The notes below the pieces were generated by a model that was not told where the DNA came from, made no database searches, and worked only from the letters and a program-made list of their open reading frames with translations. Of a stretch of 64,000 nucleotides of DNA, positions 16,263-24,835 are shown piece by piece (position 1 is the first letter of the stretch; each line of letters opens with the position of its first letter). The position numbers were made by a program, and so were the translations under genes. The stretch is from Balneola sp. MJW-20 (lineage in GTDB: Bacteria > Bacteroidota > Rhodothermia > Balneolales > Balneolaceae), in assembly GCF_040811775.1 (NCBI RefSeq), contig NZ_JBFNXW010000003.1:1-64000 (forward strand), written 5' to 3'.

Positions 16263-17402
16263 TCAGGAACCTGAAGCAATGAGGCGGTAAATACCATCTC
16301 CCTCAACGGATACGTAAATATATCCATCCGGTCCCTGTTCGATCTCGCGAACGCGACCGATACCTTCTACTAACCTTTTCTGTTCTACAATTTCATCCCC
16401 TTCAACATCGCAATATTCGATGTAGGCAAATTTAAGTGAGCCGACCAGCAGGTCTCCTTTCATGCCCGGATACTTATCCGAGGTGATGAATTCCATTCCG
16501 GAAGGTGCGATAGAAGGATCCCAGTACACAACCGGTTGTTCCATGCCAACTTTTGCAGTGTCTTCGGTAAATACGGTACCGTTATAGTTAATTCCGTAAC
16601 TGATCACCGGCCAGCCGTAGTTATTGCCGGGACGAATGATATTTACCTCATCTCCTCCGCGAGGTCCATGCTCATGCTCCCAAATTTGACCGCTTTCAGG
16701 ATTCAGGGCCATACCCTGTGGGTTACGGTGTCCATAAGAATAAATCGCCTCTTTGGCACCAGCCTCTCCGACAAATGGGTTATCGGATGGAATAGAACCG
16801 TCATCATTAATACGGTAGATCTTTCCTGCATCGCGGGTGATATCCTGTGGATTCACATCACGGTTTCCACGATCACCAATTGAGAAGAACAGGAACCCGT
16901 CGTTATCGAACTGTAAGCGTGAACCGAAGTGCTGTCCTCGGGTAGTATTTGGCTCGCCTTTATATAGTACTTCCTTATCTACCAGCATATTATCCTGAAT
17001 GCGGGCTCTCATAATTGCGGTGTTTGCACCGTCGCCCTGACCTGATGATGATGCATAGGATAAGTAAACCCAGCCATTATTTTCATAATCAGGATGCAGT
17101 TCTATGTCCAGAAAACCGCCCTGGCCCTGCACTTTGAGGTCCTGCGGCAGACCACCGATGGTCTGATCCAACAGCTGTCCGTCTCGGATAACCAGAAGTG
17201 AACCGCTTTTTTCGGTTACAAGCATATCACCATTTGGAAGCCATGCCATACCCCAGCCAATTTCAATTCCACCTACCACTTTCTCAGCTGTGATCTGCGA
17301 AGATTCCATGGGCTCGGTCACTACTTCTTCAGCACTGTTATCCTGACAAGCCAGAATAGAAGGAAACAGGACCAGTCCAAGTATTATACTCAAACGGTTC
17401 AT
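16263..17402 (-). CDS. PQQ-dependent sugar dehydrogenase family lipoprotein
   Basis: Six-bladed beta-propeller of the glucose/sorbosone dehydrogenase family, which oxidises sugars with pyrroloquinoline quinone in the periplasm. The start at 17402 gives a lipoprotein signal with lipobox SILAC and lipid-bearing C19; upstream ATGs at 17426 and 17474 would add an odd leader. Family stretches include GGFLDIELHPDY, IGDRGNRDVNP, YSYGHRNPQG and EHGPRGGDEVN. No PQQ synthesis genes are in the window, so the cofactor would be imported or made elsewhere. It directly follows a thioredoxin-like gene, with overlap if the longer start is used. Confidence 0.85.
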   Translation of the reverse strand: MNRLSIILGLVLFPSILACQDNSAEEVVTEPMESSQITAEKVVGGIEIGWGMAWLPNGDMLVTEKSGSLLVIRDGQLLDQTIGGLPQDLKVQGQGGFLDIELHPDYENNGWVYLSYASSSGQGDGANTAIMRARIQDNMLVDKEVLYKGEPNTTRGQHFGSRLQFDNDGFLFFSIGDRGNRDVNPQDITRDAGKIYRINDDGSIPSDNPFVGEAGAKEAIYSYGHRNPQGMALNPESGQIWEHEHGPRGGDEVNIIRPGNNYGWPVISYGINYNGTVFTEDTAKVGMEQPVVYWDPSIAPSGMEFITSDKYPGMKGDLLVGSLKFAYIEYCDVEGDEIVEQKRLVEGIGRVREIEQGPDGYIYVSVEGDGIYRLIASGS

Positions 17403-17436
17403 ATTAAAGATCTTATTCAAAATCATATTGTATCTG

Positions 17437-17904
17437 TTAAGAGTTAACTCGATATAGGAAATCACGCAGCTCATCCGCTGACATGAATCCTGTTCTGCTA
17501 TTAATTACATTACCATCGGCATCCAGTACCAGCGTGGTAGGAAAAACGTAAGCTCCTTTGCTTTTGGCAAATTCAGAAGCCGTCGACTCCACTCCATTAA
17601 AGCTGACCAGTTCCTCCGAGTTCCCATCCAATTTAACCGGTACAAAAGAAGGGTCCATTACTGCCCTTACTGTTGAATCCGGATAGACCTCCCGGTCCAT
17701 AGCACGGCAATACTTACAACCTACTTCATACACATCCACCAGGATCAGCTTTTCCGTCTGCCGGGCTAAATCTGAGGCTTCATTCAAAGAAACCCAGTCC
17801 GGTGAATTCAGGTTTATTTCCGGCTGTACGGTCTGAAGAGACGAATACAAAAAATAAGCGATAAAAAGTGATATCGCTCCTGCAATGATGTATTTCTTTT
17901 TCAT
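17437..17904 (-). CDS. Membrane-anchored thioredoxin-like protein
   Basis: A 155-residue protein. Residues 5-22 are a signal anchor, so the thioredoxin domain (about 38-155) faces the periplasm. The redox site is C63-K-Y-C66 and the cis-proline is P122 in VFPTTLV. The domain resembles SoxW/DsbD-gamma-like thiol reductases, which reduce periplasmic disulfides or serve cytochrome maturation. It lies just upstream of the sugar dehydrogenase on the same strand, probably co-transcribed. Confidence 0.85.
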   Translation of the reverse strand: MKKKYIIAGAISLFIAYFLYSSLQTVQPEINLNSPDWVSLNEASDLARQTEKLILVDVYEVGCKYCRAMDREVYPDSTVRAVMDPSFVPVKLDGNSEELVSFNGVESTASEFAKSKGAYVFPTTLVLDADGNVINSRTGFMSADELRDFLYRVNS

Positions 17905-18015
17905 AATGATTATTTGGTATCTACTTAAAATACAAAATTCTTATTACAGCGTGAATGCAACGATATAAAAGCTTTTTAAATTTCCATACCTTTAATTGTT
18001 CAACAAACAGCAGTT

Positions 18016-18207
18016 ATGGAAGTAGTAGAAAGTTACAAGTTAGGCAGCATAGAAGTTACGGTCAGTAAAACTGATAAAAGTAATAAGCTAAAAGTAGAGT
18101 GTACTGATGGCGATTTCCGGTCCGAGTTTACTGTGAGTCCCTATGAATTTGAGAATTACCGCAGGCTGATGAACCGGAAGATCACAGATGCCTTTAAAGA
18201 TCAGTAA
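18016..18207 (+). CDS. Small hypothetical protein
   Basis: A 63-residue protein, mostly beta-strand in pattern (KLGSIEVTVSKTDKSNKLKVE) with a helical C-terminus. No known domain recognised. Codon use and a clean frame make it a plausible gene, alone on the plus strand between the thioredoxin gene and an HTH gene. Confidence 0.55.
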   Translation: MEVVESYKLGSIEVTVSKTDKSNKLKVECTDGDFRSEFTVSPYEFENYRRLMNRKITDAFKDQ

Positions 18208-18509
18208 CAGTAAACCGTGTAATAACCAGCATATATTCGGTGACTAATCAGTCGCTGTGTTCAACATCTCTGTTCCTGGCATGAATATTCTTATAGCAGG
18301 GTAATTTGGGATGTTATTTCCGAGGATTTTAAGGAAGAGCTGTGTTGGTTAGCCCCGGTGATTTTTGAGTAACTGTTCCCAATATACGGCAGAGAGTGTA
18401 TGCTGACCAAATCTAATTTATATCCTATAATTAATGTATAAGTAATGTTTGGTATTTATTATCTTTTGTTCTTTAAAATAAATATATAGTCAATTCAAAT
18501 AGTTAACTA
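18208..18509. other. Intergenic region
   Basis: No gene or RNA recognised in these 302 bases. The last 100 bases are A+T-rich and probably hold the promoter of the HTH gene at 18510. Confidence 0.4.
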
Positions 18510-18917
18510 ATGCCAAAGAAAATTGGAGACCTGACCCTTTATTCCGTGGATGATCTGCATGAACTGCTGGGAATTTCAAAAATGACCCTCCGGGCCTACC
18601 TCCGCGAAGGGCGCATCCGGGGACGAAAACTTGGGGTTAGCTGGTACGTTACTGAAGAAGCGATCAAAGAGTATTTTGAGGAGCCTCAAAATAATGATAG
18701 TGCTCCTGTTAAATCAGATAAGGATTACCGTTATATTGTTCAGGGTGTAAATGATCTCGTCAGTGAAACAGAAGAATGCGAAACCATTCCTGAAGTCATT
18801 GAATCACTGAACAGTCAGGCTATCATCAGCCTGTTCCAGGTTAAAGTTGTTGACCGCAGCTCCGATGAAATAATTGAAATTATAAAAGCACGCGATTTCT
18901 TAGATAAACATGCTTAA
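18510..18917 (+). CDS. HTH_17 (MerR-like) DNA-binding protein
   Basis: A 135-residue protein. Residues about 8-57 are an excisionase/MerR-type winged helix: LYSVDDLHELLGISKMTLRA followed by the wing ...LGVSWYVTEEAIKEYFEE. The C-terminal domain (about 70-135) is unassigned. It overlaps the next gene by 8 bp, so the two are translated together. No integrase is nearby, so this is more likely a chromosomal regulator than an excisionase. Confidence 0.7.
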   Translation: MPKKIGDLTLYSVDDLHELLGISKMTLRAYLREGRIRGRKLGVSWYVTEEAIKEYFEEPQNNDSAPVKSDKDYRYIVQGVNDLVSETEECETIPEVIESLNSQAIISLFQVKVVDRSSDEIIEIIKARDFLDKHA

Positions 18918-19197
18918 GCTCAAAGATACAGGACTGGAAGAGTTTTCATTCGGAGATGATCCGGATGATATGTTTTATTTACTTATTAACAGGAAAGTAA
19001 GTCCCGACGGTATTGATTTAGACAAGCTTCGTCTGGCTGACCCTAGAAACTTCGATCATACCCTGGAGAATATGGGCTGCATTCTGATGCTCAATGGTGA
19101 TGAAATGGATGAGCTGGTCCGCCGTGGTGAACTGGATAAAAAGAATCTGCATGAATCTCTTTTTGAGCTGGCAGCCCGGGAAGGGCTTATATCTTAA
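18910..19197 (+). CDS. Hypothetical protein coupled to the HTH gene
   Basis: A 95-residue acidic protein with no recognised domain. It starts inside the 3' end of the HTH_17 gene (ATG at 18910) and its own 3' end overlaps the converging Nudix gene by 11 bp. The tight coupling suggests a joint function with the regulator; a toxin-antitoxin pair cannot be claimed from the sequence. Confidence 0.6.
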   Translation: MLKLKDTGLEEFSFGDDPDDMFYLLINRKVSPDGIDLDKLRLADPRNFDHTLENMGCILMLNGDEMDELVRRGELDKKNLHESLFELAAREGLIS

Positions 19198-19777
19198 AGG
19201 GTCCGTGTTCCTGCCACCAGGACCAGGTGCGAGAAAGACTGACCACGGTCTTTCCATCGTTGATATAACCCTGATCTACCAGATCCATTGCCTGCCGGAA
19301 TGAAAGGGTTTCATTCTCCACAAATTCATCATGGTCTTCAGAGGATGCATTATGACTCAACCCCCAGGCAGTGTAAATGTGGATCACTTCATCCGAATAT
19401 CCTATACACGGATAAAAATGGCCGATATATTGATAATGATCGGCTTCTAATCCGGTTTCTTCCCGTAGTTCTCTCTGTGCGGTATTGAGTTCTTTTTCGC
19501 CGGGATCGATCTTACCGGCCGGAACTTCCAGAAAGATCTGCTGTGCCGGATATCTGAATTGCTGAATCAGCATGATCTCGCCGTTCTCATAAACCGGTAC
19601 GATCGCACAAGCACCGGGGTGTTTTATCCACTCTCTGGTTGATACCGAGCCATCAGGTAGTGTGGCGCTGTCTTTTTTAACATGCAGAAGATCCCCTTCA
19701 TATATCTGGGTGGTTTCTTTAGTTTCTTCGACCAGCAACTTGGACTTAATCATATTGGTTTTCGGCATATATGGCAT
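19187..19777 (-). CDS. NUDIX hydrolase, ADP-ribose pyrophosphatase-like
   Basis: A 196-residue protein with a complete Nudix box from G88 to L110 (GKIDPGEKEL...RELREETGL), which binds the metal that activates water for pyrophosphate cleavage. The N-terminal domain-swap-like region and the position of the box resemble ADP-sugar/ADP-ribose pyrophosphatases, recycling nucleotide sugars. Start is at ATG 19777, though ATGs four and nine codons in are possible. Confidence 0.88.
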   Translation of the reverse strand: MPYMPKTNMIKSKLLVEETKETTQIYEGDLLHVKKDSATLPDGSVSTREWIKHPGACAIVPVYENGEIMLIQQFRYPAQQIFLEVPAGKIDPGEKELNTAQRELREETGLEADHYQYIGHFYPCIGYSDEVIHIYTAWGLSHNASSEDHDEFVENETLSFRQAMDLVDQGYINDGKTVVSLSRTWSWWQEHGPFKI

Positions 19778-19869
19778 TAAATTTGAACGGGGAATATCGC
19801 AAATAAAATAAAGGTTTGAGTACTCACACTAACATTGACGGAAAAAAAGTGCAGGTATCAGGGAAAGTA

Positions 19870-20406
19870 ATGACCTGGTCGAACGTCATCTCTGTGTCTC
19901 GTGTACTTATCGCATTCCCTGTCATTTATCTGCATTATACCAACGGTCAACAGGTCACCCCGGTGATCTGGGCCCTGATCATCTATGGTGTTCTGTCCGA
20001 TTACCTGGACGGACTGGTCGCCCGTAAAACCAATTCTATCTCTGAATTCGGCAAGATGATGGATCCGATCTCAGACAAACTGAGTGCAACGGCTTTGTTC
20101 ATATATACCGTGTGGCTGGGGTGGATCCCGCTCTGGTTTCTGATTTTCTCTATCGTAAGGGATGGCCTGATTATGGCCGGTTCTTTCTATATACGCCGCA
20201 AGTATCATAAAGTAGCTATGTCAATCATGTCCGGGAAGGTCTCTGTGAACGTTATGGCCCTGTATTGGCTTTCGGTATTTTTCTTCCAGGACGCTTCCAG
20301 TGTACACATGTTCCTGCTGAGCTGTTCTGTGGTAATTATGTTATTTTCCCTGTTCGACTATTTTAACCGCTACCGCATGATCATGAAGGGCGCAGAATTT
20401 AATTAA
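19870..20406 (+). CDS. CDP-alcohol phosphatidyltransferase, PgsA-like
   Basis: A 178-residue inner-membrane enzyme. The start at ATG 19870 has AGGGAAA upstream; an upstream TTG at 19816 is less likely. The family signature is complete: D47-G48-x2-A51-R52-x8-G61-x3-D65-x3-D69. Four or more membrane helices follow. The layout fits CDP-diacylglycerol:glycerol-3-phosphate phosphatidyltransferase, the committed step to phosphatidylglycerol. It lies 8 bp before ftsY on the same strand. Confidence 0.88.
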   Translation: MTWSNVISVSRVLIAFPVIYLHYTNGQQVTPVIWALIIYGVLSDYLDGLVARKTNSISEFGKMMDPISDKLSATALFIYTVWLGWIPLWFLIFSIVRDGLIMAGSFYIRRKYHKVAMSIMSGKVSVNVMALYWLSVFFFQDASSVHMFLLSCSVVIMLFSLFDYFNRYRMIMKGAEFN

Positions 20407-20414
20407 GGATTTAT

Positions 20415-21368
20415 ATGGGTTTACTCGAAAAATTAGGCTTAAAGCAAAAAGAGACGCTTGAGGAAGGTGTCAAGAAAAGCCGGGAAGGGCTGCTGAACAA
20501 AATCGGCAAGGCCTTTGTAGGAAAGGATCAGGTGGATGACGCCACCCTTGACGAACTTGAAGAGATCCTGATCACCTCTGATGTCGGAGTAAAGACCACC
20601 CTTGAGATCATAAAACGGATTGAATCACGGGTTGCCAAAGATAAATTTGTTACCCAGGATGAGCTTCAGCATCTGCTGCGTGATGAGATCGTAAACCTGC
20701 TTCAGGATAATGCCCCCGATAAGCCGGCTGAATTTGATGCAAACTTTCCGGTGAAACCTCACATCGTGCTGGTGGTTGGTGTTAATGGGGTCGGAAAAAC
20801 CACCACCATCGGTAAACTGGCTCATTTATATAAGCAAGCGGGGAAATCGGTTATACTTGGCGCTGCTGATACTTTTCGTGCCGCTGCTGTTGACCAGCTG
20901 AAGATCTGGAGTGAACGCGCCGGTGTTCCGATCATTCAACAGGGGCAGGATGCTGATCCCGCTTCAGTAGCGTACGACACTGTGGCTGCAGCCAAAGCCC
21001 GCAACTGCGATGTAGCTCTGATCGATACTGCCGGTCGCCTGCATAATAAAAAAGCCCTCATGGATGAGCTGGCTAAAATTAAAAGGGTTATGGGCAAAGT
21101 AGTGGACGGAGCCCCGCATGAAGTTATACTTGTATTGGATGCGTCTACCGGACAAAATGCCATGCAACAGGCCAAAGCTTTCACAGAAACAGTGGATATC
21201 TCCGGTCTTGCACTGACCAAGCTGGATGGTACTGCAAAAGGGGGGATTGTGATTGGTATCTCCCATGAGCTAAATGTTCCGGTCAAATATATTGGATTAG
21301 GTGAGCAGATAGAAGACCTGCAGATCTTCGAGCGCCGCTCATTCGTGAATGCGCTTTTCGGAGAATAG
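20415..21368 (+). CDS. ftsY: Signal recognition particle receptor FtsY
   Basis: FtsY is the membrane-side SRP GTPase that docks ribosome-SRP complexes to the translocon. The 317 residues comprise a short N-terminal helical region, the N domain (about 20-100) and the G domain. The P-loop is GVNGVGKTT (122-130); further motifs are ADTFRAAA, DTAGR and TKLDGTAKGG. The acidic A domain seen in E. coli is missing, as in many bacteria. An AAGGA site precedes ATG 20415. The SRP protein Ffh is at 57380-58720. Confidence 0.97.
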   Translation: MGLLEKLGLKQKETLEEGVKKSREGLLNKIGKAFVGKDQVDDATLDELEEILITSDVGVKTTLEIIKRIESRVAKDKFVTQDELQHLLRDEIVNLLQDNAPDKPAEFDANFPVKPHIVLVVGVNGVGKTTTIGKLAHLYKQAGKSVILGAADTFRAAAVDQLKIWSERAGVPIIQQGQDADPASVAYDTVAAAKARNCDVALIDTAGRLHNKKALMDELAKIKRVMGKVVDGAPHEVILVLDASTGQNAMQQAKAFTETVDISGLALTKLDGTAKGGIVIGISHELNVPVKYIGLGEQIEDLQIFERRSFVNALFGE

Positions 21369-21386
21369 TCTCAGAATAATGGTATT

Positions 21387-21423
21387 AAAAAAGGCGGCCT
21401 GATCAGATCAGGTCGCCTTTTTT
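21387..21423 (+). terminator. Bidirectional terminator after ftsY
   Basis: AAAAGGCG-GCCTGATC and GATCAGG-TCGCCTTTT form a stem flanked by A and T runs, between the converging ftsY and M28 peptidase genes. Confidence 0.88.
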
Positions 21424-21443
21424 CTTTGAAGTTAGTATCAGGG

Positions 21444-23069
21444 TCAGTTACGCGGCTGTACCTGGGTTGCCTCAATAAACTCCTGATTATCAACAACAGG
21501 ACGTTCATCAGATTCAGAAATAAGTGCAGTCAGATTATAAACCAGCTGGGTTCTCTGAGTATATTGTTCCCAGGCGATCTTATCCAGCTCGTCCGATGGC
21601 CGGTGATAGTCTTCATGAGTACCGTTAAAGAAGAACACGAAGGGAACTCCCAGCCTGCCGAAATTCCAGTGATCACTTCTTCTGTAGAAACGATTCGGAT
21701 CATTAAGGTCATTATACTTCTTACTTAAAGTAAGATTGGGGCCCATTTCGTTGGCTGCCCTGGAAAGACTATCCAGACCGGAAGAAATGATCTCCCCGCC
21801 AATGATATAGATATAAGGATCGTCACCCTCATACTTAGGATCGATGCGACCGATCATGTCGATATTCACATTAGCCACCGTATTGTCGATAGCATAGATC
21901 GGGTGATCTGAGTAGTAACGGGAACCCAGCAGTCCCTTCTCCTCACCGGACACGTGGAGGAACAGAATAGACCTGCTTGGACCTGCTCCGGCTTTCTTTG
22001 CTGCCATCATTGCTTGTGCTGTATGCAGGGTTGCTACGGTACCGCTGCCGTCATCATCCGCACCATTATAAATATTATCTCCGGTCGAGTCGGGCCGGCC
22101 AATTCCAACGTGATCATAGTGAGAACTCAATACCACTACTTCGTCTTTCAGTTCAGGGTCTGAGCCTTCAATAAAAGCTACTACGTTCTGTGTGGTAATA
22201 GTCTGCTCATCAATGTCTGCACTATGTGCCAACATATATCCGGTACTCATTGCATTAAATGATGCCGGGTCTTGTCTGATCTGCTCAACCATAGACTGCA
22301 TTTCATTAAGGTCACTCATTCCCAGGATCTTTGTTGCCATTTCCGGATGCACATAATTGTATGCCGGTGAAACCGATCCGTTATCGGACTGCATATACTT
22401 TAAAGACAGTCGGCCTGTATTGCCCATTCTGGATTTCATTGCATCCGCATCACTCTCGTATGCCATTGGGTTGGTTGGCTCTGTGATAATAAGGGCCCCA
22501 ACGGCTCCTCCTCTGACGAGCTGCTGCATACGACCCATGTTTGTGACTCCGTCTTCAGCGATCAGCATGATCCATTTTCCCGTGACGTCTTCAGGGAACT
22601 GGTTAATACCATTCGCTTCATCAAACGCTCCGTAACCGGCAAATACAATTTCACCTTCCACGTCGTCTGTGCCTCCGAATACCGTATAGAAGTTTCCGGA
22701 TTTGTCAGCATTCATCACAGACTGGTCAATGGTTTCTCCGTCATTGGTCAGGGTATAGATATATCCGTTTGTTACCGGCTGAACCAGGTCGAATTTCTGA
22801 TAATAGGTTCCGTTATCTCCAACAGCTTCAAGGCCCAGGGCTTCATATCGTTCTGACAGATATCTTGCTGCTTTTTGTAGTCCCTCGGTACCGGTTTCAC
22901 GGCCGGAAAGAGAATCATCTGCCAGTACTGCAAGGTCGGCATAGAGCAGGTCCTGTGTAATTGATGATGAAAACTCATAGATACTCGGAACAGGTGCGTT
23001 ACTTTTGTTAAAAACGCCACAAGCTGTGGCAAATGAAAGTATCAGCAATCCTGATAATAGTTTATTCAT
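21444..23069 (-). CDS. M28 family zinc aminopeptidase lipoprotein with PA domain
   Basis: A 541-residue exported peptidase. The signal ends in lipobox FATAC (C17). A protease-associated insert lies at about 140-230. The M28 zinc site is visible as SSHYDHVG, GADDDGSG and SGEEKGLLGS, with a distal D in NIDMIGR and a H in RSDHWNF. Such enzymes remove N-terminal residues from peptides in the periplasm or at the surface. It stands alone, converging on ftsY. Confidence 0.9.
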   Translation of the reverse strand: MNKLLSGLLILSFATACGVFNKSNAPVPSIYEFSSSITQDLLYADLAVLADDSLSGRETGTEGLQKAARYLSERYEALGLEAVGDNGTYYQKFDLVQPVTNGYIYTLTNDGETIDQSVMNADKSGNFYTVFGGTDDVEGEIVFAGYGAFDEANGINQFPEDVTGKWIMLIAEDGVTNMGRMQQLVRGGAVGALIITEPTNPMAYESDADAMKSRMGNTGRLSLKYMQSDNGSVSPAYNYVHPEMATKILGMSDLNEMQSMVEQIRQDPASFNAMSTGYMLAHSADIDEQTITTQNVVAFIEGSDPELKDEVVVLSSHYDHVGIGRPDSTGDNIYNGADDDGSGTVATLHTAQAMMAAKKAGAGPSRSILFLHVSGEEKGLLGSRYYSDHPIYAIDNTVANVNIDMIGRIDPKYEGDDPYIYIIGGEIISSGLDSLSRAANEMGPNLTLSKKYNDLNDPNRFYRRSDHWNFGRLGVPFVFFFNGTHEDYHRPSDELDKIAWEQYTQRTQLVYNLTALISESDERPVVDNQEFIEATQVQPRN

Positions 23070-23100
23070 AGAATCAGATATTAGTTTATTAATTTGGTAG

Positions 23101-23841
23101 TTAAGCCTTTATGATCTCGTCGACCGGCTTTAGGTCGATATAAAAATTGGTTGGATCTTCTTCGATGAACAGGTTTATCTGTTGTTCTTTGATCATCTCA
23201 AGGACAGCAAGAAAAGTCACCACGATCTCAACGCGGTTACTAAGCATTTTCATCATATTCCTGAACGACTGCTTTCCTTTTTCCTGAAGGGTATTCAAAA
23301 CAAACTCCGCCTGGTCTTCAATACTGTAGACCACCTTCTCCACATGATGAACGATATTCTTCCTTTCGATATCCTGAAGCACTTTCTTAAAAGCTGCGAT
23401 CAGGTCAAACATGGTTACGTCTTTAAGCGCTTCTCCGGTTGCCTGCTGATCTACTTCATCCGCATCGAAATAACCGCGGCTGTAGCGCTTTTGGGTTTCT
23501 TCGTCAATATCAGCCATTTTATCGGCCATTTCTTTGTAGCGCTTATATTCCAGCAGGCGCTGAACCAGCTCGTAGCGCGGATCGGTCTCATCCAATTCTT
23601 CGGTGTCTGAGTCCTCACGCGGAAGCATCATTTTTGCTTTGATCGACATCAGCATGCTGGCCATCAGGATGAATTCACTGGCAACATCCAGGTCCAGTTC
23701 TTCAAGCAGATGAATATACTCCAGGAATTGCTCGGTGATATAGGATATGGGAATATCATATATGTCAAGTTCGTCTCTTTTAATGAAAAAGAGCAACAGG
23801 TCAAGGGGGCCTTCAAAATTTTTTAGTTGAACTCTGTACAT
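23101..23841 (-). CDS. scpA: Segregation and condensation protein A
   Basis: ScpA is the kleisin that joins the two SMC heads in the bacterial condensin complex. The 246 residues start with the family hallmark FEGPLDLLLFFIKRDELDIYDIPI and end with a winged-helix region (about 170-240) that contacts the SMC head. scpB and smc are not in this window. It diverges from the sigma factor gene at 23932. Confidence 0.95.
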   Translation of the reverse strand: MYRVQLKNFEGPLDLLLFFIKRDELDIYDIPISYITEQFLEYIHLLEELDLDVASEFILMASMLMSIKAKMMLPREDSDTEELDETDPRYELVQRLLEYKRYKEMADKMADIDEETQKRYSRGYFDADEVDQQATGEALKDVTMFDLIAAFKKVLQDIERKNIVHHVEKVVYSIEDQAEFVLNTLQEKGKQSFRNMMKMLSNRVEIVVTFLAVLEMIKEQQINLFIEEDPTNFYIDLKPVDEIIKA

Positions 23842-23931
23842 ATACTTAACTATTCATTTTCAGAAATATATATTTATTTAGTTGGTTTTCATTATCTTAA
23901 GTCCGTTTGAAATACTGATCTAAAATCGCAG

Positions 23932-24471
23932 ATGGACTACGGGGAACTAGTTTCAGCCATAAAGAATAATGAAAAGGGGAAAACCGAGTCTCTCCTAAAC
24001 AAACTGCGTCCCACACTGATCAAATTTTTGCTTGTACACGTAAATGCATCCAAACAAGATGCGGAGGACTGCGCTCAAAATACATTATTGATCGCTATAG
24101 AAAAAATAAGAGGTGATCATTTAACGAAGCCGGAAGCTGTTATCTCTTATTTACTGACCACGGCAAAACATGAGTACCTTAAAACAGTTGGACGAAACCG
24201 TGAATACACTTTTGAAGAATTTCCGGTTACCCCCTCCCAAAGTGCTGATCAGCTCTTCAGGCTCCTCGAAAAAGAGAAAATAGCACAGCTTAATGCCTGC
24301 GTCAAAAAACTGGATCCTGGCAACCGTGAATTTATACAATACTGGTTCGACCATCCTAATCATGAAGCAGCTGTTGTTGCTGATAAATTTAAGATGAGCG
24401 TTAACAATGTCTGGACCAAGAAACACCGTATCATCAAAGAGCTTCAGCTGTGTTTACAAAAAAATGAATAA
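23932..24471 (+). CDS. ECF-type RNA polymerase sigma factor
   Basis: A 179-residue sigma-70 family factor. Region 2 (about 20-85) includes DAEDCAQNTLLIAIEKIR; region 4 (about 115-175) ends with the helix-turn-helix HEAAVVADKFKMSVNNVWTKKHR. It is followed by a small gene on the same strand that looks like the N-terminal part of an anti-sigma partner. Confidence 0.88.
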   Translation: MDYGELVSAIKNNEKGKTESLLNKLRPTLIKFLLVHVNASKQDAEDCAQNTLLIAIEKIRGDHLTKPEAVISYLLTTAKHEYLKTVGRNREYTFEEFPVTPSQSADQLFRLLEKEKIAQLNACVKKLDPGNREFIQYWFDHPNHEAAVVADKFKMSVNNVWTKKHRIIKELQLCLQKNE

Positions 24472-24549
24472 ATTTTGTAAGGAGTACCATTTTCATGGCT
24501 CTATAGAGTGTTCATGACTTTTATCATTAATATCGGGTCTCCCCTTACT

Positions 24550-24813
24550 ATGAAAAAAGAAACTACCATACAGCATATTGATCTCTATTTAAGAGACAAG
24601 CTGTCAGAAGAAGAAATCAGGAAACTCTGGGTCGAACTAATGAAAGATCCCGAGTTAATGCAACGAATGGAAACAGAGGCTGCTCTGCATCATCTCTTCA
24701 ATAATGAGCAGGGTGATAAGGTACAGGAGCCTGATCAGCTTTATAATAATAAAAAGAAATGGTTTCCTTTCCTGATAGTCACACTTCTGCATCAGCTGAG
24801 TACTCTTTTCTGA
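24550..24813 (+). CDS. Short anti-sigma-like protein, possibly truncated
   Basis: An 87-residue protein from ATG 24550, following the ECF sigma gene by 78 bp. The cytoplasmic helical part (HIDLYLRDKLSEEEIRKLW) resembles the N-terminus of membrane anti-sigma proteins that accompany ECF factors. One hydrophobic stretch starts at KKWFPFLIVTLL but the frame ends six residues later, so the usual periplasmic domain is missing. No other frame downstream restores it convincingly. Either a short natural form or a C-terminally lost gene. Confidence 0.5.
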   Translation: MKKETTIQHIDLYLRDKLSEEEIRKLWVELMKDPELMQRMETEAALHHLFNNEQGDKVQEPDQLYNNKKKWFPFLIVTLLHQLSTLF

Positions 24814-24835
24814 ATACATCAGCTTCCCTTAGCCC

